A stretch of 64,000 nt of DNA. Source: Avibacterium sp. 20-132 (GTDB taxonomy: Bacteria; Pseudomonadota; Gammaproteobacteria; Enterobacterales; Pasteurellaceae). Shown here one piece after another: positions 37,883 through 45,134 of this stretch. Every line of letters begins with the position of its first letter. Within the stretch, counting starts at the first letter, position 1. The notes below the pieces were generated by a model. It was not told where the DNA came from and did no database searches. It was given only the letters and a program-made list of their open reading frames with translations. Made by a program: the position numbers and the translations under genes. The stretch covers positions 1,716,001-1,780,000 of the forward strand of contig NZ_CP091456.1 in NCBI RefSeq assembly GCF_023611925.1, written 5' to 3'.

Positions 37883-38431
37883 TTAACCTAAGTCTTCGAC
37901 TTCCGCTACGCCCAGGTCGTCAAAGTCATCGGCACTTGCAACGCCACCTCCAGCAAAGGCATCACCATCTCGTACGAATTGCAAGCCCATTAATGAGGCA
38001 TTGATACGCTTACCGAAGTTATTATCTTGTGCCCAAATGTCGATAACCGCATTCACATAACAGCCCCCATAAGGTTTACCGTCCTGTTGTGCCAATTCTG
38101 TTGCGCCATCGCGATCAAAGACTTTTGGTTTCCCTTTATTACTTGCCGACACATACATTTTCCCGTCGAAGCCTTCATATTCCGCTTTCTCCGCACCGTC
38201 TCGTAAACAGAGATGATTTTTGGCTTTGATCGATGTCATAATCGCAGCCGTTTTTGCGCCCCATTTTTCTTGTGCAGCCTGTTCAATGGCATTTTCAAGG
38301 GCTTTGATATTTTCAGAACCTTTTTCGAGCAAGAACGAGGCACTAAATCGCGGTTCTCCCTCACCATTAATCGCTTTTGGCACAAACAATTGTGGGAAGG
38401 CTAGACGAACATTTTTTAGTTTTACTTTCAT
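37883..38431 (-). CDS. DUF2815 family protein, SSB-like
   Basis: 182 residues. MKVKLKNVRLAFPQLFVPKAINGEGEPRFSASFLL is the family start, and GGCYVNAVIDIWAQDN is also typical. DUF2815 proteins are phage proteins with an OB-like single-stranded DNA-binding fold by prediction. The acidic tail SADDFDDLGVAEVEDLG resembles the protein-interaction tail of SSB. Located between DUF2800 and the polymerase, consistent with a role in phage replication or annealing. Confidence 0.85.
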   Translation of the reverse strand: MKVKLKNVRLAFPQLFVPKAINGEGEPRFSASFLLEKGSENIKALENAIEQAAQEKWGAKTAAIMTSIKAKNHLCLRDGAEKAEYEGFDGKMYVSASNKGKPKVFDRDGATELAQQDGKPYGGCYVNAVIDIWAQDNNFGKRINASLMGLQFVRDGDAFAGGGVASADDFDDLGVAEVEDLG

Positions 38432-38451
38432 TTTTGTTTTCCTTTTGTTGT

Positions 38452-39663
38452 TTAAGATTTATCGAGGTTATCAAAATCATCCTCTACGCAATCTATGATA
38501 AGCGCAGGGCGTTTATCCGACACGGGGACAACGGCGGGTGATCCTTGCTTTTGTTCGACCACACTTTGCAATTGTTCCCAGCGTAACGGGGATTGAGTCT
38601 TAAGGAGCTTTTCGGCCTGAGTAGGCGAGATTAATTTTTTGTTATACATCTCACTCACTTTAAATTTGAGGCTTTTCAAGCGTTTTTCTGCTTCGGCTTC
38701 ATCGGTCCAGCTTCTAGCCCCTTTTTTACCCGCAACTAATTTGTAGCCAGGGATTTGATTGCCTTGCATTAATTCACAGGTGGCACGCGTGCGTACCGCT
38801 TTCGTAAAGCTGTCAATCAAATCTAGTTGAGGGAGTAAGTGCGCAAGATGCTGCGTATCGCAAAAAGCAAGATGATTTACCGCCGGTTGTAGATCAATTT
38901 CCGTATCGAGATTGACAAAATCATTGGCTATCGTGTTTGCGACAAATTGTGCTAAGGGCTTACAATGTGCTTTCGCTCGGCAGAATTTGCACGCTTTTTC
39001 GGTTGGCGTAAAATCACTTTCTGTTACGATACCTGATTGATAGATACGCATAACTTCTTGCGCAGATTGCTTAGCTTGCTCGCCAAATTCGAGTAGCTGT
39101 TCAATCGGGATAATCCATTCTGATACGGTATTTAATCGGACTTGGTGGATAACCATTCGCACTTGCTTAATATCAAAAGCAAATTGATAAAGCGCATAAG
39201 CGCCTAAGGCATAAAGCTGTAATTGATCGTTATTTTCAGCGTCAACCTTTACGCCTTTTCCATATTTCAGATCGTGTATCTGGATTTCATCTTCGGTGAT
39301 AATTAGCGCATCTACCGTGCCGAAGGTGTCAGGTTGATCTAAATAGGGGGAAATATCCACTTTTTCTTCTATAAAAAGTAATCCACTAAGTGCCGCTTCC
39401 CGTACCTCCGCAATATAGCGTTCGACATTTTCGACCATTTCGGCATCGACCGCCATCAATCCGTCTTCTAATTGCATACCTAGGTACTGGCTTGGCGAAG
39501 ATTGATTGCGCAAACAGGTTTCCGCTAAGGCGTGCGCCGTAGTGCCCTCTAGGGCCTCGGGGCTCTCTTTATTTTCAAATTGCGATTCCAGCCATAAGGA
39601 CCCGTGGCAATGTAGCCATCGATGCGCCGCACTTGGTGAGAGTAAGGCGTGATTAGTTGGCAT
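38452..39663 (-). CDS. DUF2800 family PD-(D/E)XK exonuclease
   Basis: 403 residues with a Cas4/RecB-like nuclease architecture. [12 protein letters not shown] (about 40-51) holds the conserved His, [19 protein letters not shown] (about 113-137) the D...D-L-K core, and [15 protein letters not shown] the C-x2-C-x5-C of an iron-sulfur cluster with an upstream Cys. Likely acts with the DUF2815 protein as an exonuclease-annealing pair for recombination-dependent replication; that pairing is inference from family context. Confidence 0.88.
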   Translation of the reverse strand: MPTNHALLSPSAAHRWLHCHGSLWLESQFENKESPEALEGTTAHALAETCLRNQSSPSQYLGMQLEDGLMAVDAEMVENVERYIAEVREAALSGLLFIEEKVDISPYLDQPDTFGTVDALIITEDEIQIHDLKYGKGVKVDAENNDQLQLYALGAYALYQFAFDIKQVRMVIHQVRLNTVSEWIIPIEQLLEFGEQAKQSAQEVMRIYQSGIVTESDFTPTEKACKFCRAKAHCKPLAQFVANTIANDFVNLDTEIDLQPAVNHLAFCDTQHLAHLLPQLDLIDSFTKAVRTRATCELMQGNQIPGYKLVAGKKGARSWTDEAEAEKRLKSLKFKVSEMYNKKLISPTQAEKLLKTQSPLRWEQLQSVVEQKQGSPAVVPVSDKRPALIIDCVEDDFDNLDKS

Positions 39664-40045
39664 TTGTTACCTCTTGTTGTAGCTGATTTAGGGCATCTTG
39701 ATAAGCTAATAGGGCGGTATCTTTTAATCCTTTCACATTTTCGGCACCATACTGAGTTAACAGGTTCTTCACCCTATCACGGTTAATTTTTGCCAACTCA
39801 ATGGTGGCTTTAGATACTTGCTTGCGTAACGCTACAAAATCGATTTGAGGTTCCTCGGGAATTTGTGGCACTACATTTTCGTTTACCCCAATGACCGTTT
39901 CAGGCTCGACTTGGATTGTTTCAGCTTCTGTATCGGCTTCTGTAACTTGTTTTGAGGCAGTTTGTGAAGTCGATAAAAAGGCAGTAAACAACTCACAGAG
40001 CTTATTTACCGCCGCGGTATTTTCTTGGATGGCTTGTTCTAACAT
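39653..40045 (-). CDS. Hypothetical phage protein, 130 aa
   Basis: 130 residues. Acidic low-complexity middle ([22 protein letters not shown]) between two helical parts ([23 protein letters not shown] and [29 protein letters not shown]). The latter resembles small phage helical proteins found before DUF2800 genes. TAGGAGA precedes the ATG. Overlaps DUF2800 by 11 bases. Confidence 0.65.
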   Translation of the reverse strand: MLEQAIQENTAAVNKLCELFTAFLSTSQTASKQVTEADTEAETIQVEPETVIGVNENVVPQIPEEPQIDFVALRKQVSKATIELAKINRDRVKNLLTQYGAENVKGLKDTALLAYQDALNQLQQEVTNAN

Positions 40046-40136
40046 ACGATGTTCTCCTAATAGATAAAAGGATATAAACTAAGACGCCTAAGCTATAAAG
40101 TAGGGCGATTTGGATCAGTTCTTCATTGCTAAACAT
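40002..40136 (-). CDS. Possible 44-aa membrane peptide
   Basis: Open frame MFSNEELIQIALLYSLGVLVYILLSIRR... of 44 codons with one membrane span (about 8-26) and a basic C terminus. It fills the gap before the 130-aa gene and overlaps its start by 44 bases. The ribosome site is weak (CCTAAAATTT), so translation is uncertain. Confidence 0.35.
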   Translation of the reverse strand: MFSNEELIQIALLYSLGVLVYILLSIRRTSYVRTSHPRKYRGGK

Positions 40137-40147
40137 AAATTTTAGGT

Positions 40148-40174
40148 ATAAAAAAGCCCGCACTTGGCGGGCTG
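40148..40174 (-). terminator. Terminator after the first leftward gene
   Basis: GCCCGC (40156-40161) and GCGGGC (40167-40172) pair around ACTTG. On the minus strand it is followed by TTTTTTAT. It is the first of several terminators on the leftward early transcript, 15 bases after the 96-aa gene. Confidence 0.8.
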
Positions 40175-40187
40175 TCATTGAATATGA

Positions 40188-40478
40188 TTAAATTAAATCT
40201 CGATGACCACAAACACGTTTTTGTTTTGCATTCGCGGTGAGAATTGCGGATTGATGATAACGTTTTTTTGGCGGTTCTTCTTGCAGAACGATTTTTCGCG
40301 CATTATTAAAGTTTGTTGCACGATCTACTCGGCTAAGTTTAGGCGTAAAATCAAGCTGGGTATTTACTCTGCGGGAAACTTCAAACATCCGTTCGCGTCG
40401 TCCCGCTTTACCTAACTGTCTCACTTTATCAGACTCGCAATACTTTTTCACACTGCGTTGAATGATGATTTTAGTCAT
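40188..40478 (-). CDS. Hypothetical basic phage protein, 96 aa
   Basis: 96 residues, strongly basic (many Arg/Lys): MTKIIIQRSVKKYCESDKVR at the start and GHRDLI at the end. First protein gene of the leftward early operon, just after the phage tRNA and before a terminator. This is where lambda-type phages place N or early host-takeover proteins. A small Arg-rich protein here could be an N-like antiterminator, but no family is recognised. Confidence 0.6.
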   Translation of the reverse strand: MTKIIIQRSVKKYCESDKVRQLGKAGRRERMFEVSRRVNTQLDFTPKLSRVDRATNFNNARKIVLQEEPPKKRYHQSAILTANAKQKRVCGHRDLI

Positions 40479-40535
40479 AAGTGTTTCTCCTTGTTCTCAT
40501 TACATTGAGCGACTTCTACGAATCGGTCAATGTAA

Positions 40536-40612
40536 TGGTGGTTGCGAAAGGAGTCGAACCTTCAACTGCTAGAGCCTAAATCTAGTGCGTCTGCCAATTG
40601 CGCCACGCAACC
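40536..40612 (-). tRNA. Phage-encoded tRNA-Leu (anticodon UAG)
   Basis: Complete cloverleaf on the minus strand with encoded CCA: acceptor GGTTGCG / CGCAACC, D arm GGCGCAATTGGCAGACGC, anticodon stem CTAGA / TCTAG with loop TTTAGGC giving UAG, T loop TTCGACT, discriminator A. At 77 bases its variable loop is only about 5 bases, unlike host class II tRNA-Leu. It lies in the untranslated leader of the leftward early operon. It would read the leucine codon CUA. Confidence 0.88.
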
Positions 40613-40684
40613 ACGAAATTGTGTTTACCTCAGCCACCCACGCACACAGTCGCGTACTCATTGAGCTTAAAGGGTGTGAATCTA

Positions 40685-40697
40685 ATTGTTAAAGAGC
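40685..40697 (-). promoter_or_regulatory. boxA-like antitermination element
   Basis: Minus strand GCTCTTTAACAAT matches the boxA of bacterial rRNA operons (TGCTCTTTAACAA in E. coli) and lies about 25 bases downstream of the early promoter -10 box. boxA recruits NusB/NusE to make RNA polymerase ignore terminators. This fits an operon with several internal terminators. Confidence 0.7.
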
Positions 40698-40719
40698 TGT
40701 TCCTTGTTTGGATGTGTTA

Positions 40720-40748
40720 ATGCTACCTAAAGTAGATTTTTATGTCAA
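40720..40748 (-). promoter_or_regulatory. Leftward early promoter PL with repressor operator
   Basis: Minus strand TTGACA (40743-40748) and TAGCAT (40720-40725) are 17 bases apart. A dyad, CTACCTAAAGTAG within 40722-40736, overlaps the -10 box and the spacer. The dyad fits the TCTACY-N3-RGTAGA pattern of the two sites beside cI, so CI repression is expected. Confidence 0.8.
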
Positions 40749-40850
40749 CCTTTGGTTGTGATATTTTTTGATTTTTTGCTACAAAAAGTTGTATTTTATT
40801 GATTTATTAGGCATTTTATTTTCTCTTTTTTTATAAAAAAAATTTTAAGA

Positions 40851-40877
40851 ATAAAAAAAACCGCTCTATTGAGCGGT
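40851..40877 (-). terminator. Terminator after cI
   Basis: ACCGCTC (40860-40866) and GAGCGGT (40871-40877) pair around TATT. On the minus strand eight Ts follow. It separates repressor transcription from the early promoter downstream. Confidence 0.88.
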
Positions 40878-40901
40878 CTTAGTGTGTAAAAAGTCTTTCA
40901 A

Positions 40902-41582
40902 TTAATAATCAAAAACTAAACTACTTTTAGCGATCCCTGCAAGATAGTGCATTTTTTCAATATCAGATCGGAGAATATCAATTGGGGCAAAATCCTCATT
41001 AATCGATTCGAGACGTACTAAACCGTCTCTTTCATACGCATAAACTTTTACCATCACCTGCTGATCGGCTGTAACAATTAAGACCTCATCGCCGTTAATG
41101 ACTCTGTGATTAGGCTCTAAAATCGCATATTCACCGTGTTTTATTCGGGGTTGCATTGAGGTCCCTTGGCATTTTAATGCATAAACGTCTGGATCATAAC
41201 TCATCCAATTTATATAACCATCTCCTATACCGACGGGATAGCTCATATCTTCCCAATAACCCTCACGGCCTAACTGCGCGTATCCTCGGATGGGGGCTCT
41301 TTTGATTAATTCACTTTTAGGTTTTAACTCTTTAAGTTCGTCCCCGTTTAAGGTTGATCCTTTTATCGCTGAATCATTTACCCCAAATTGCAACCAAGCT
41401 GGGCTTGTTCCTAAATACTCTGCGATGATTTCTAGTTTATTTATTCTCGGTTCAGCTGTACCTAGCGTATAGCGTCTTGCCATTTCATAGGTTACGCCAA
41501 TCGCATTACTTAAATCTTGGATAGATACATTTTTTTTATCCATTAGAGCTTTTAAGCGGCTGCTCAATGTTGCTTCTGTCAT
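40902..41582 (-). CDS. LexA-like phage repressor (CI)
   Basis: 226-residue lysogeny repressor. An N-terminal helix-turn-helix (about 18-58; SIQDLSNAIGVTYEMARRYTLGTAEPR) is joined to a C-terminal S24 peptidase domain (about 95-220). The self-cleavage dyad is S142 (CQGTSMQPRI) and K179 (VMVKV). The scissile region is RGYAQLGREG, with Leu104-Gly105 in the place of the usual Ala-Gly or Cys-Gly. RecA-triggered cleavage should induce the phage. It diverges from the Cro-like gene, with operators in the 118-base gap. Confidence 0.92.
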   Translation of the reverse strand: MTEATLSSRLKALMDKKNVSIQDLSNAIGVTYEMARRYTLGTAEPRINKLEIIAEYLGTSPAWLQFGVNDSAIKGSTLNGDELKELKPKSELIKRAPIRGYAQLGREGYWEDMSYPVGIGDGYINWMSYDPDVYALKCQGTSMQPRIKHGEYAILEPNHRVINGDEVLIVTADQQVMVKVYAYERDGLVRLESINEDFAPIDILRSDIEKMHYLAGIAKSSLVFDY

Positions 41583-41594
41583 TTTATGCTCCTT

Positions 41595-41609
41595 TCTACC
41601 TTAGGTAGA
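41595..41609. promoter_or_regulatory. CI/Cro operator near cI
   Basis: TCTACCTTAGGTAGA is a perfect palindrome with a 3-base centre, lying between the cI promoter -10 box and its start codon. Same consensus as 41660-41674 and 40722-40736. Occupancy would repress cI itself. Confidence 0.75.
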
Positions 41610-41637
41610 TTTTACGGTTAAAAAAAACTTGTATCAA
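41609..41637 (-). promoter_or_regulatory. Repressor promoter (PRM-like)
   Basis: Minus strand TTGATA (41632-41637) and TAAAAT (41609-41614) with a 17-base spacer, about 30 bases before the cI ATG. A ribosome site AAGGAG precedes the ATG. Confidence 0.7.
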
Positions 41638-41658
41638 CTCTATTATAAGTATTAGAAT
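41629..41658 (+). promoter_or_regulatory. Rightward early promoter (PR-like)
   Basis: TTGTAT (41629-41634) and TAGAAT (41653-41658) with an 18-base spacer. It overlaps the divergent repressor promoter and is followed directly by an operator dyad, as expected for a CI-repressed promoter for the Cro-like gene. Confidence 0.55.
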
Positions 41659-41659
41659 A

Positions 41660-41674
41660 TCTACTGCAAGTAGA
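41660..41674. promoter_or_regulatory. CI/Cro operator near cro
   Basis: TCTACTGCAAGTAGA is a perfect palindrome with a 3-base centre, just downstream of the PR -10 box. It lies 26 bases before the Cro-like ATG. Confidence 0.75.
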
Positions 41675-41700
41675 ATTGAAAGACCAAAAAGGAAATTTTT

Positions 41701-41907
41701 ATGTTAGCCATTCAAAAAGTATTTCAGATTGTCGGTGGGCAATCCGCATTAGCAAAGCATTTTAATATCCGTCCTTGGGCGGTGTCTAAGTGGCAAAAAT
41801 CAGGTGTTCCCGCCGAGCGTTGCCCTGAAATCGAAAAATTAACTAACGGGCAGGTTACCTGTGAAGAACTGCGCCCCGATATTGATTGGTCCGTATTAAG
41901 AAAATAG
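41701..41907 (+). CDS. Cro-like regulator (YdaS family)
   Basis: 68 residues. MLAIQKVFQIVGGQSALAKHFNIRPWAVSKWQKSGVPAERCPEIEKLTNGQVTCEELRPDI is the YdaS/Cro helix-turn-helix pattern, with the recognition helix around VSKWQKSG. It is the first rightward gene, divergent from cI. It is expected to repress cI and help lytic growth. AAGGAAA precedes the ATG. The primase-helicase gene begins 8 bases after its stop. Confidence 0.88.
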   Translation: MLAIQKVFQIVGGQSALAKHFNIRPWAVSKWQKSGVPAERCPEIEKLTNGQVTCEELRPDIDWSVLRK

Positions 41908-41915
41908 GTGATGTG

Positions 41916-44354
41916 ATGAAAAAAATAATTTATGGCGCGTTACCTACAGATTGGGAACATTTTACGAATCTAGGGCTTGGGGCGGATTTGCTACCCGTTG
42001 TGTCAGATCCTAATGTGGGATTATCCCCTCGTAGTCGGATAAAAGAAAAAGGGAAATTACCTTCTGTCATTAATAATGAAGATATGATAGCGGGGTTATC
42101 CAATTGGACCAATAGACAGATTACTCCTGAAAAGATTAACCAATGGAAAAAAGATGATCGCTTAGGTGTTTGCATACGGACAGGGAACATTCTGGTCAGA
42201 ACACAAAAACATTCTGGTAATTGTTTAAAAAACGAACTAGACATTCGCGTAAACGGTGAAAAAATAAGCAAATTTGACATTCGCGTAACAACGACGCGAA
42301 TGTCAAAAAAGGTTAAAAATACATCAATTACGCGAATGTCTGACGATATTACGCGAATGTCTGAAGAAAATTCGCAAATCTATATTTATGGTTTAGATAT
42401 TGATTGCGAAAACGAAGAAATTGTAAATTTTGTGGCAAATACTTTACATCAATATTTTGGAAAAATACCGCCAAAACGTTTCCGTGCAAATTCTAAAAAA
42501 TGCTTATTTTTGATCGGAATTGAAAATGCGCAGCTACCAAAACGTATCCTTCGTTTAACCGAAGGCGGATTGATCGAATTTTTAGGAAAAGGGCAGCAAT
42601 TTGTCGCCATTGGTACTCACCCAAGTGGCGTCCGTTATGAATGGGAAGGGGGTTTACCAACCGAAATCCCTGTAATTAGCGCAGCAGAGTTTGAAACTCT
42701 ATGGGAATCGTTGCCTTTGGTTATGGATGTGGTGGATAGCAAATCGCAAAATTTAAGTCGCACGCGTGATCTAACGCAAGGTAATGCGCATTCTTCTGAT
42801 GATGTCGCTAATTTCCTTGATAAAAAATGGCAAGTTTTTAGCATCGGAAAGCGTGGTGAACGCTTCATCCGTTGCCCTTTTGAAGATGATCATTCGGGTG
42901 AGAGTTCAAACGAGACGGCAACCGCTTATTTCCCCGCAGATACTGGAGGATTTGAGCAAGGGCATTTTAAATGCCAGCACGCACATTGTGCGCATCGTAC
43001 TGATAGCGATTTTCTTGACGCGATTGGATACTACGAGGGTATGTTTGAACCCTTAAAAGCCAATGATAAAGCCACCCCCGACGATAAGGTGGCTGAGTTT
43101 GTACGACGCTATATTTATATGGCTGAAAACGATCGTGTCTATGACCTAGATAGCGACCGTCATAACTACGCGCCTAAATTTAGCGAGTTCAAAAATTTTA
43201 CTGCAAATATTACCATTTTTAAACAAGATGGCAAGAAACCCGTCGAAGTGCCTGTTTGGAAAGAATGGTTACGCCACCCTAAACGTCAATCTGTGCTTAG
43301 TGCGGTATATTTGCCCGGACGTGAGTTTATCATTGAGGATAAGGACGGTTCACGCTATCTTAACGAGTTTCATTTTCCCGAAATTCCTTTTGTAGAATCA
43401 CAGGAAAAACTACCGCACTTTCTCCATCATATGGCATACCTCATTCCGCGAGAGGAGGAGCGTAAGCACTTTATTCAGTGGATGGCTTCGCTTCGCCAAC
43501 GCCCTGAACGACGTAATAAAGTCACGAATATGTTGGTTTCTACCCCACACGGTACGGGGCGTGGTTGGGTCGTTGAGTTATTACAGCACTTGCTAGGCAA
43601 ATGGAATTGCACAAAGTGCAAAATGCACGAGTTGGTGGACGGTCAATTTAATAACTTTATGCACCGTTCAATTCTGTGCAGTGTCGAAGAGGTCAAAGAG
43701 CGTAGCGAACGATTCGCCGTAAGCGATAAAGTGCGCGATACTTTGACTGAAAATGACTTAGAGATCAACTTAAAATACGGCGCGAAGAAAACAATGCCCG
43801 TTTATACCAATTTCTTTTTTATGACCAACCATACGGATGCCCTAGTGCTGAAGGAGGAAGACCGAAGAATTAATGTATTTGGTGGGCCTGATCACGCAAA
43901 AGAAAAAGCCTATTACGACCACCTTTATAGCTTACTTAATGACAAGCAATTTATCGCCGAAGTTTATAGCTATTTGGTGTCGTTGGATTTATCAGATTAC
44001 CGTTGGACACATTCCTTTGATACGCCAGCACGCCGTAAAATGATTGATTTTAACCGTTCAGATTTAGAAGTGGCTTTCCTCGACTTCTTGAGCCAGCCGC
44101 CCGCTAAAGCTATGACTATCGCACAGATTATGCGGTATTTAACCGAAAATAATGAGGATTTGACGGTTGATCAAATGGCGTTAAGAAAGTTATTGCAAGA
44201 GCATATAAGCCTTCAAGCAACGCTAAAATTTAAAGGTAAAAAGCTACGTCCTTGGATTTTGGATAATTCTGTCGATTTGAGCGATCTATGCTACATTCGC
44301 GAGCAGTTAGAGATGGCGGAAAATGCGGTGGCGGACTTTGAAAGTCTAGCTTGA
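41916..44354 (+). CDS. Phage primase-helicase, VapE / D5-like
   Basis: 812-residue replication protein starting at the ATG 41916 with AGGTGA before it. The N-terminal part (about 1-280) is primase-polymerase-like (YGLDIDCENEEI; RANSKKCLFLIGIE). A zinc-finger-like segment follows (FIRCPFEDDHSGES...HFKCQHAHCAHR). The C-terminal superfamily 3 helicase (about 490-720) has LVSTPHGTGRGWVVELLQ as a Walker A variant, SILCSVEEV as Walker B and FMTNHTD as motif C. The segment at about 90-150 is low-complexity with TRMS repeats, and its DNA holds an iteron cluster, a probable origin. Confidence 0.88.
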   Translation: MKKIIYGALPTDWEHFTNLGLGADLLPVVSDPNVGLSPRSRIKEKGKLPSVINNEDMIAGLSNWTNRQITPEKINQWKKDDRLGVCIRTGNILVRTQKHSGNCLKNELDIRVNGEKISKFDIRVTTTRMSKKVKNTSITRMSDDITRMSEENSQIYIYGLDIDCENEEIVNFVANTLHQYFGKIPPKRFRANSKKCLFLIGIENAQLPKRILRLTEGGLIEFLGKGQQFVAIGTHPSGVRYEWEGGLPTEIPVISAAEFETLWESLPLVMDVVDSKSQNLSRTRDLTQGNAHSSDDVANFLDKKWQVFSIGKRGERFIRCPFEDDHSGESSNETATAYFPADTGGFEQGHFKCQHAHCAHRTDSDFLDAIGYYEGMFEPLKANDKATPDDKVAEFVRRYIYMAENDRVYDLDSDRHNYAPKFSEFKNFTANITIFKQDGKKPVEVPVWKEWLRHPKRQSVLSAVYLPGREFIIEDKDGSRYLNEFHFPEIPFVESQEKLPHFLHHMAYLIPREEERKHFIQWMASLRQRPERRNKVTNMLVSTPHGTGRGWVVELLQHLLGKWNCTKCKMHELVDGQFNNFMHRSILCSVEEVKERSERFAVSDKVRDTLTENDLEINLKYGAKKTMPVYTNFFFMTNHTDALVLKEEDRRINVFGGPDHAKEKAYYDHLYSLLNDKQFIAEVYSYLVSLDLSDYRWTHSFDTPARRKMIDFNRSDLEVAFLDFLSQPPAKAMTIAQIMRYLTENNEDLTVDQMALRKLLQEHISLQATLKFKGKKLRPWILDNSVDLSDLCYIREQLEMAENAVADFESLA
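42186..42361. repeat. Iteron cluster, candidate prophage replication origin
   Basis: Five copies of GACATTCGCGTAA or its reverse complement lie at 42240-42252, 42276-42288, 42292-42304 (inverted, one end mismatch), 42328-42340 and 42349-42361. Two related copies, AACATTCTGGT, lie at 42186-42196 and 42208-42218. All are inside the primase-helicase gene. Copies face each other around 42290. The layout resembles origin iterons inside the lambda O gene. Origin function is inferred. Confidence 0.65.
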
Positions 44355-44698
44355 AGTGCCACCCGCCAATGTTAATGAAATCAATATGTTAGCTATTCAA
44401 GGGTGGCTCGATTAAAAAATGAGCGCCACCTTAAAAAATAATTATAAATCAATATATTAGAGCTAAAAATAGTAAAAGGTGGCAGGGTGGCAGTAAAAAA
44501 AGATATTTAAAAAATGAAAAATATATTGTGGTAATGGTAGAACCATAATGTATTAACGTAATTTTTATATATAAAGTTTTTGAGGGTAGTGCCACCGCCA
44601 CCTTTTCGGCATAAAAATAATGACAAACCCAGTAAGAATAAGGCTTTATCAAGGTGGCGCGGTTAAAAAATGAGCGCCACCCATAGGAGAGAAAAAAA
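44355..44698. repeat. GGTGGC repeat region before the Q-like gene
   Basis: 344 bases without a gene. Two nearly identical 29-base inverted repeats, GGTGGC(T/G)CG(A/G)TTAAAAAATGAGCGCCACC in form, lie at 44402-44430 and 44653-44681, 251 bases apart. Between them are tandem GGTGGC (44476-44489) and GCCACC (44590-44602) motifs in both orientations, and one more GCCACC at 44368. The second long copy ends 18 bases before the Q-like start codon, next to its ribosome site. AT-rich DNA fills the rest. No promoter could be placed with confidence. Confidence 0.7.
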
Positions 44699-45043
44699 AT
44701 GACGAAAGAAGAATTTAAATTACGGTTAGATGATTGGGGGTTATGGTCGAGAGAATTTGATCTCGGTGTAGATTACCCCAGACACGCATTAGGGATTGAA
44801 GGTGCTGAACAAGACCCATCAAGATCTATAACTTTGATAGAGGAAGAAATCCTAGCGGTAGAATGTGCGGTATGTGAATTAAAAAAAATTGATATACTGG
44901 GTTATGAGATGATCAAATCTTTTTACATCGATCAGTTGTCTCAAGCAACAATTGCGAAAAAAATTAATCGCTCGCGCCACTATGTCGAAAAAGTCTTTAC
45001 GGCAGCCGAACATTTTATTTACGGTTTTTTATGCAGACGTTAA
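44699..45043 (+). CDS. Probable late-gene antiterminator (Q-like)
   Basis: 114-residue protein with a C-terminal helix-turn-helix (about 72-108; EMIKSFYIDQLSQATIAKKINRSRHYVEKVFTAAEHFIYGFL) and an N-terminal acidic half. Size, HTH and position directly before a promoter-terminator leader and the lysis cassette fit the phage antitermination protein Q group. GGAGAG precedes the ATG. I assign function mainly by position and the adjacent DNA signals. Confidence 0.72.
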   Translation: MTKEEFKLRLDDWGLWSREFDLGVDYPRHALGIEGAEQDPSRSITLIEEEILAVECAVCELKKIDILGYEMIKSFYIDQLSQATIAKKINRSRHYVEKVFTAAEHFIYGFLCRR

Positions 45044-45051
45044 AAAAAAAT

Positions 45052-45081
45052 TTGACAACTGCTAAGCAGCTAAGGTATATT
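45052..45081 (+). promoter_or_regulatory. Late promoter with candidate Q-binding palindrome
   Basis: TTGACA (45052-45057) and TATATT (45076-45081) with an 18-base spacer. CTGCTAAGCAG (45059-45069), an 11-base dyad, sits in the spacer, where lambda places the Q binding element. A terminator follows 54 bases downstream. Confidence 0.78.
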
Positions 45082-45134
45082 TCTCCCGTATCTTGCGGAA
45101 AGCGCAACTAAAGAACAGAGTAAGAATTTATAGA

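Noticed and set aside
42240..42361. Reading the iteron cluster as a CRISPR array
   Set aside because: Repeats are 13 bases, occur in both orientations, have unequal spacing of a few to over 20 bases, lie inside a coding frame, and no cas genes are near.
44402..44681. GGTGGC repeats as an insertion-sequence remnant
   Set aside because: No transposase fragment lies between the repeats, and no target-site duplication is visible.
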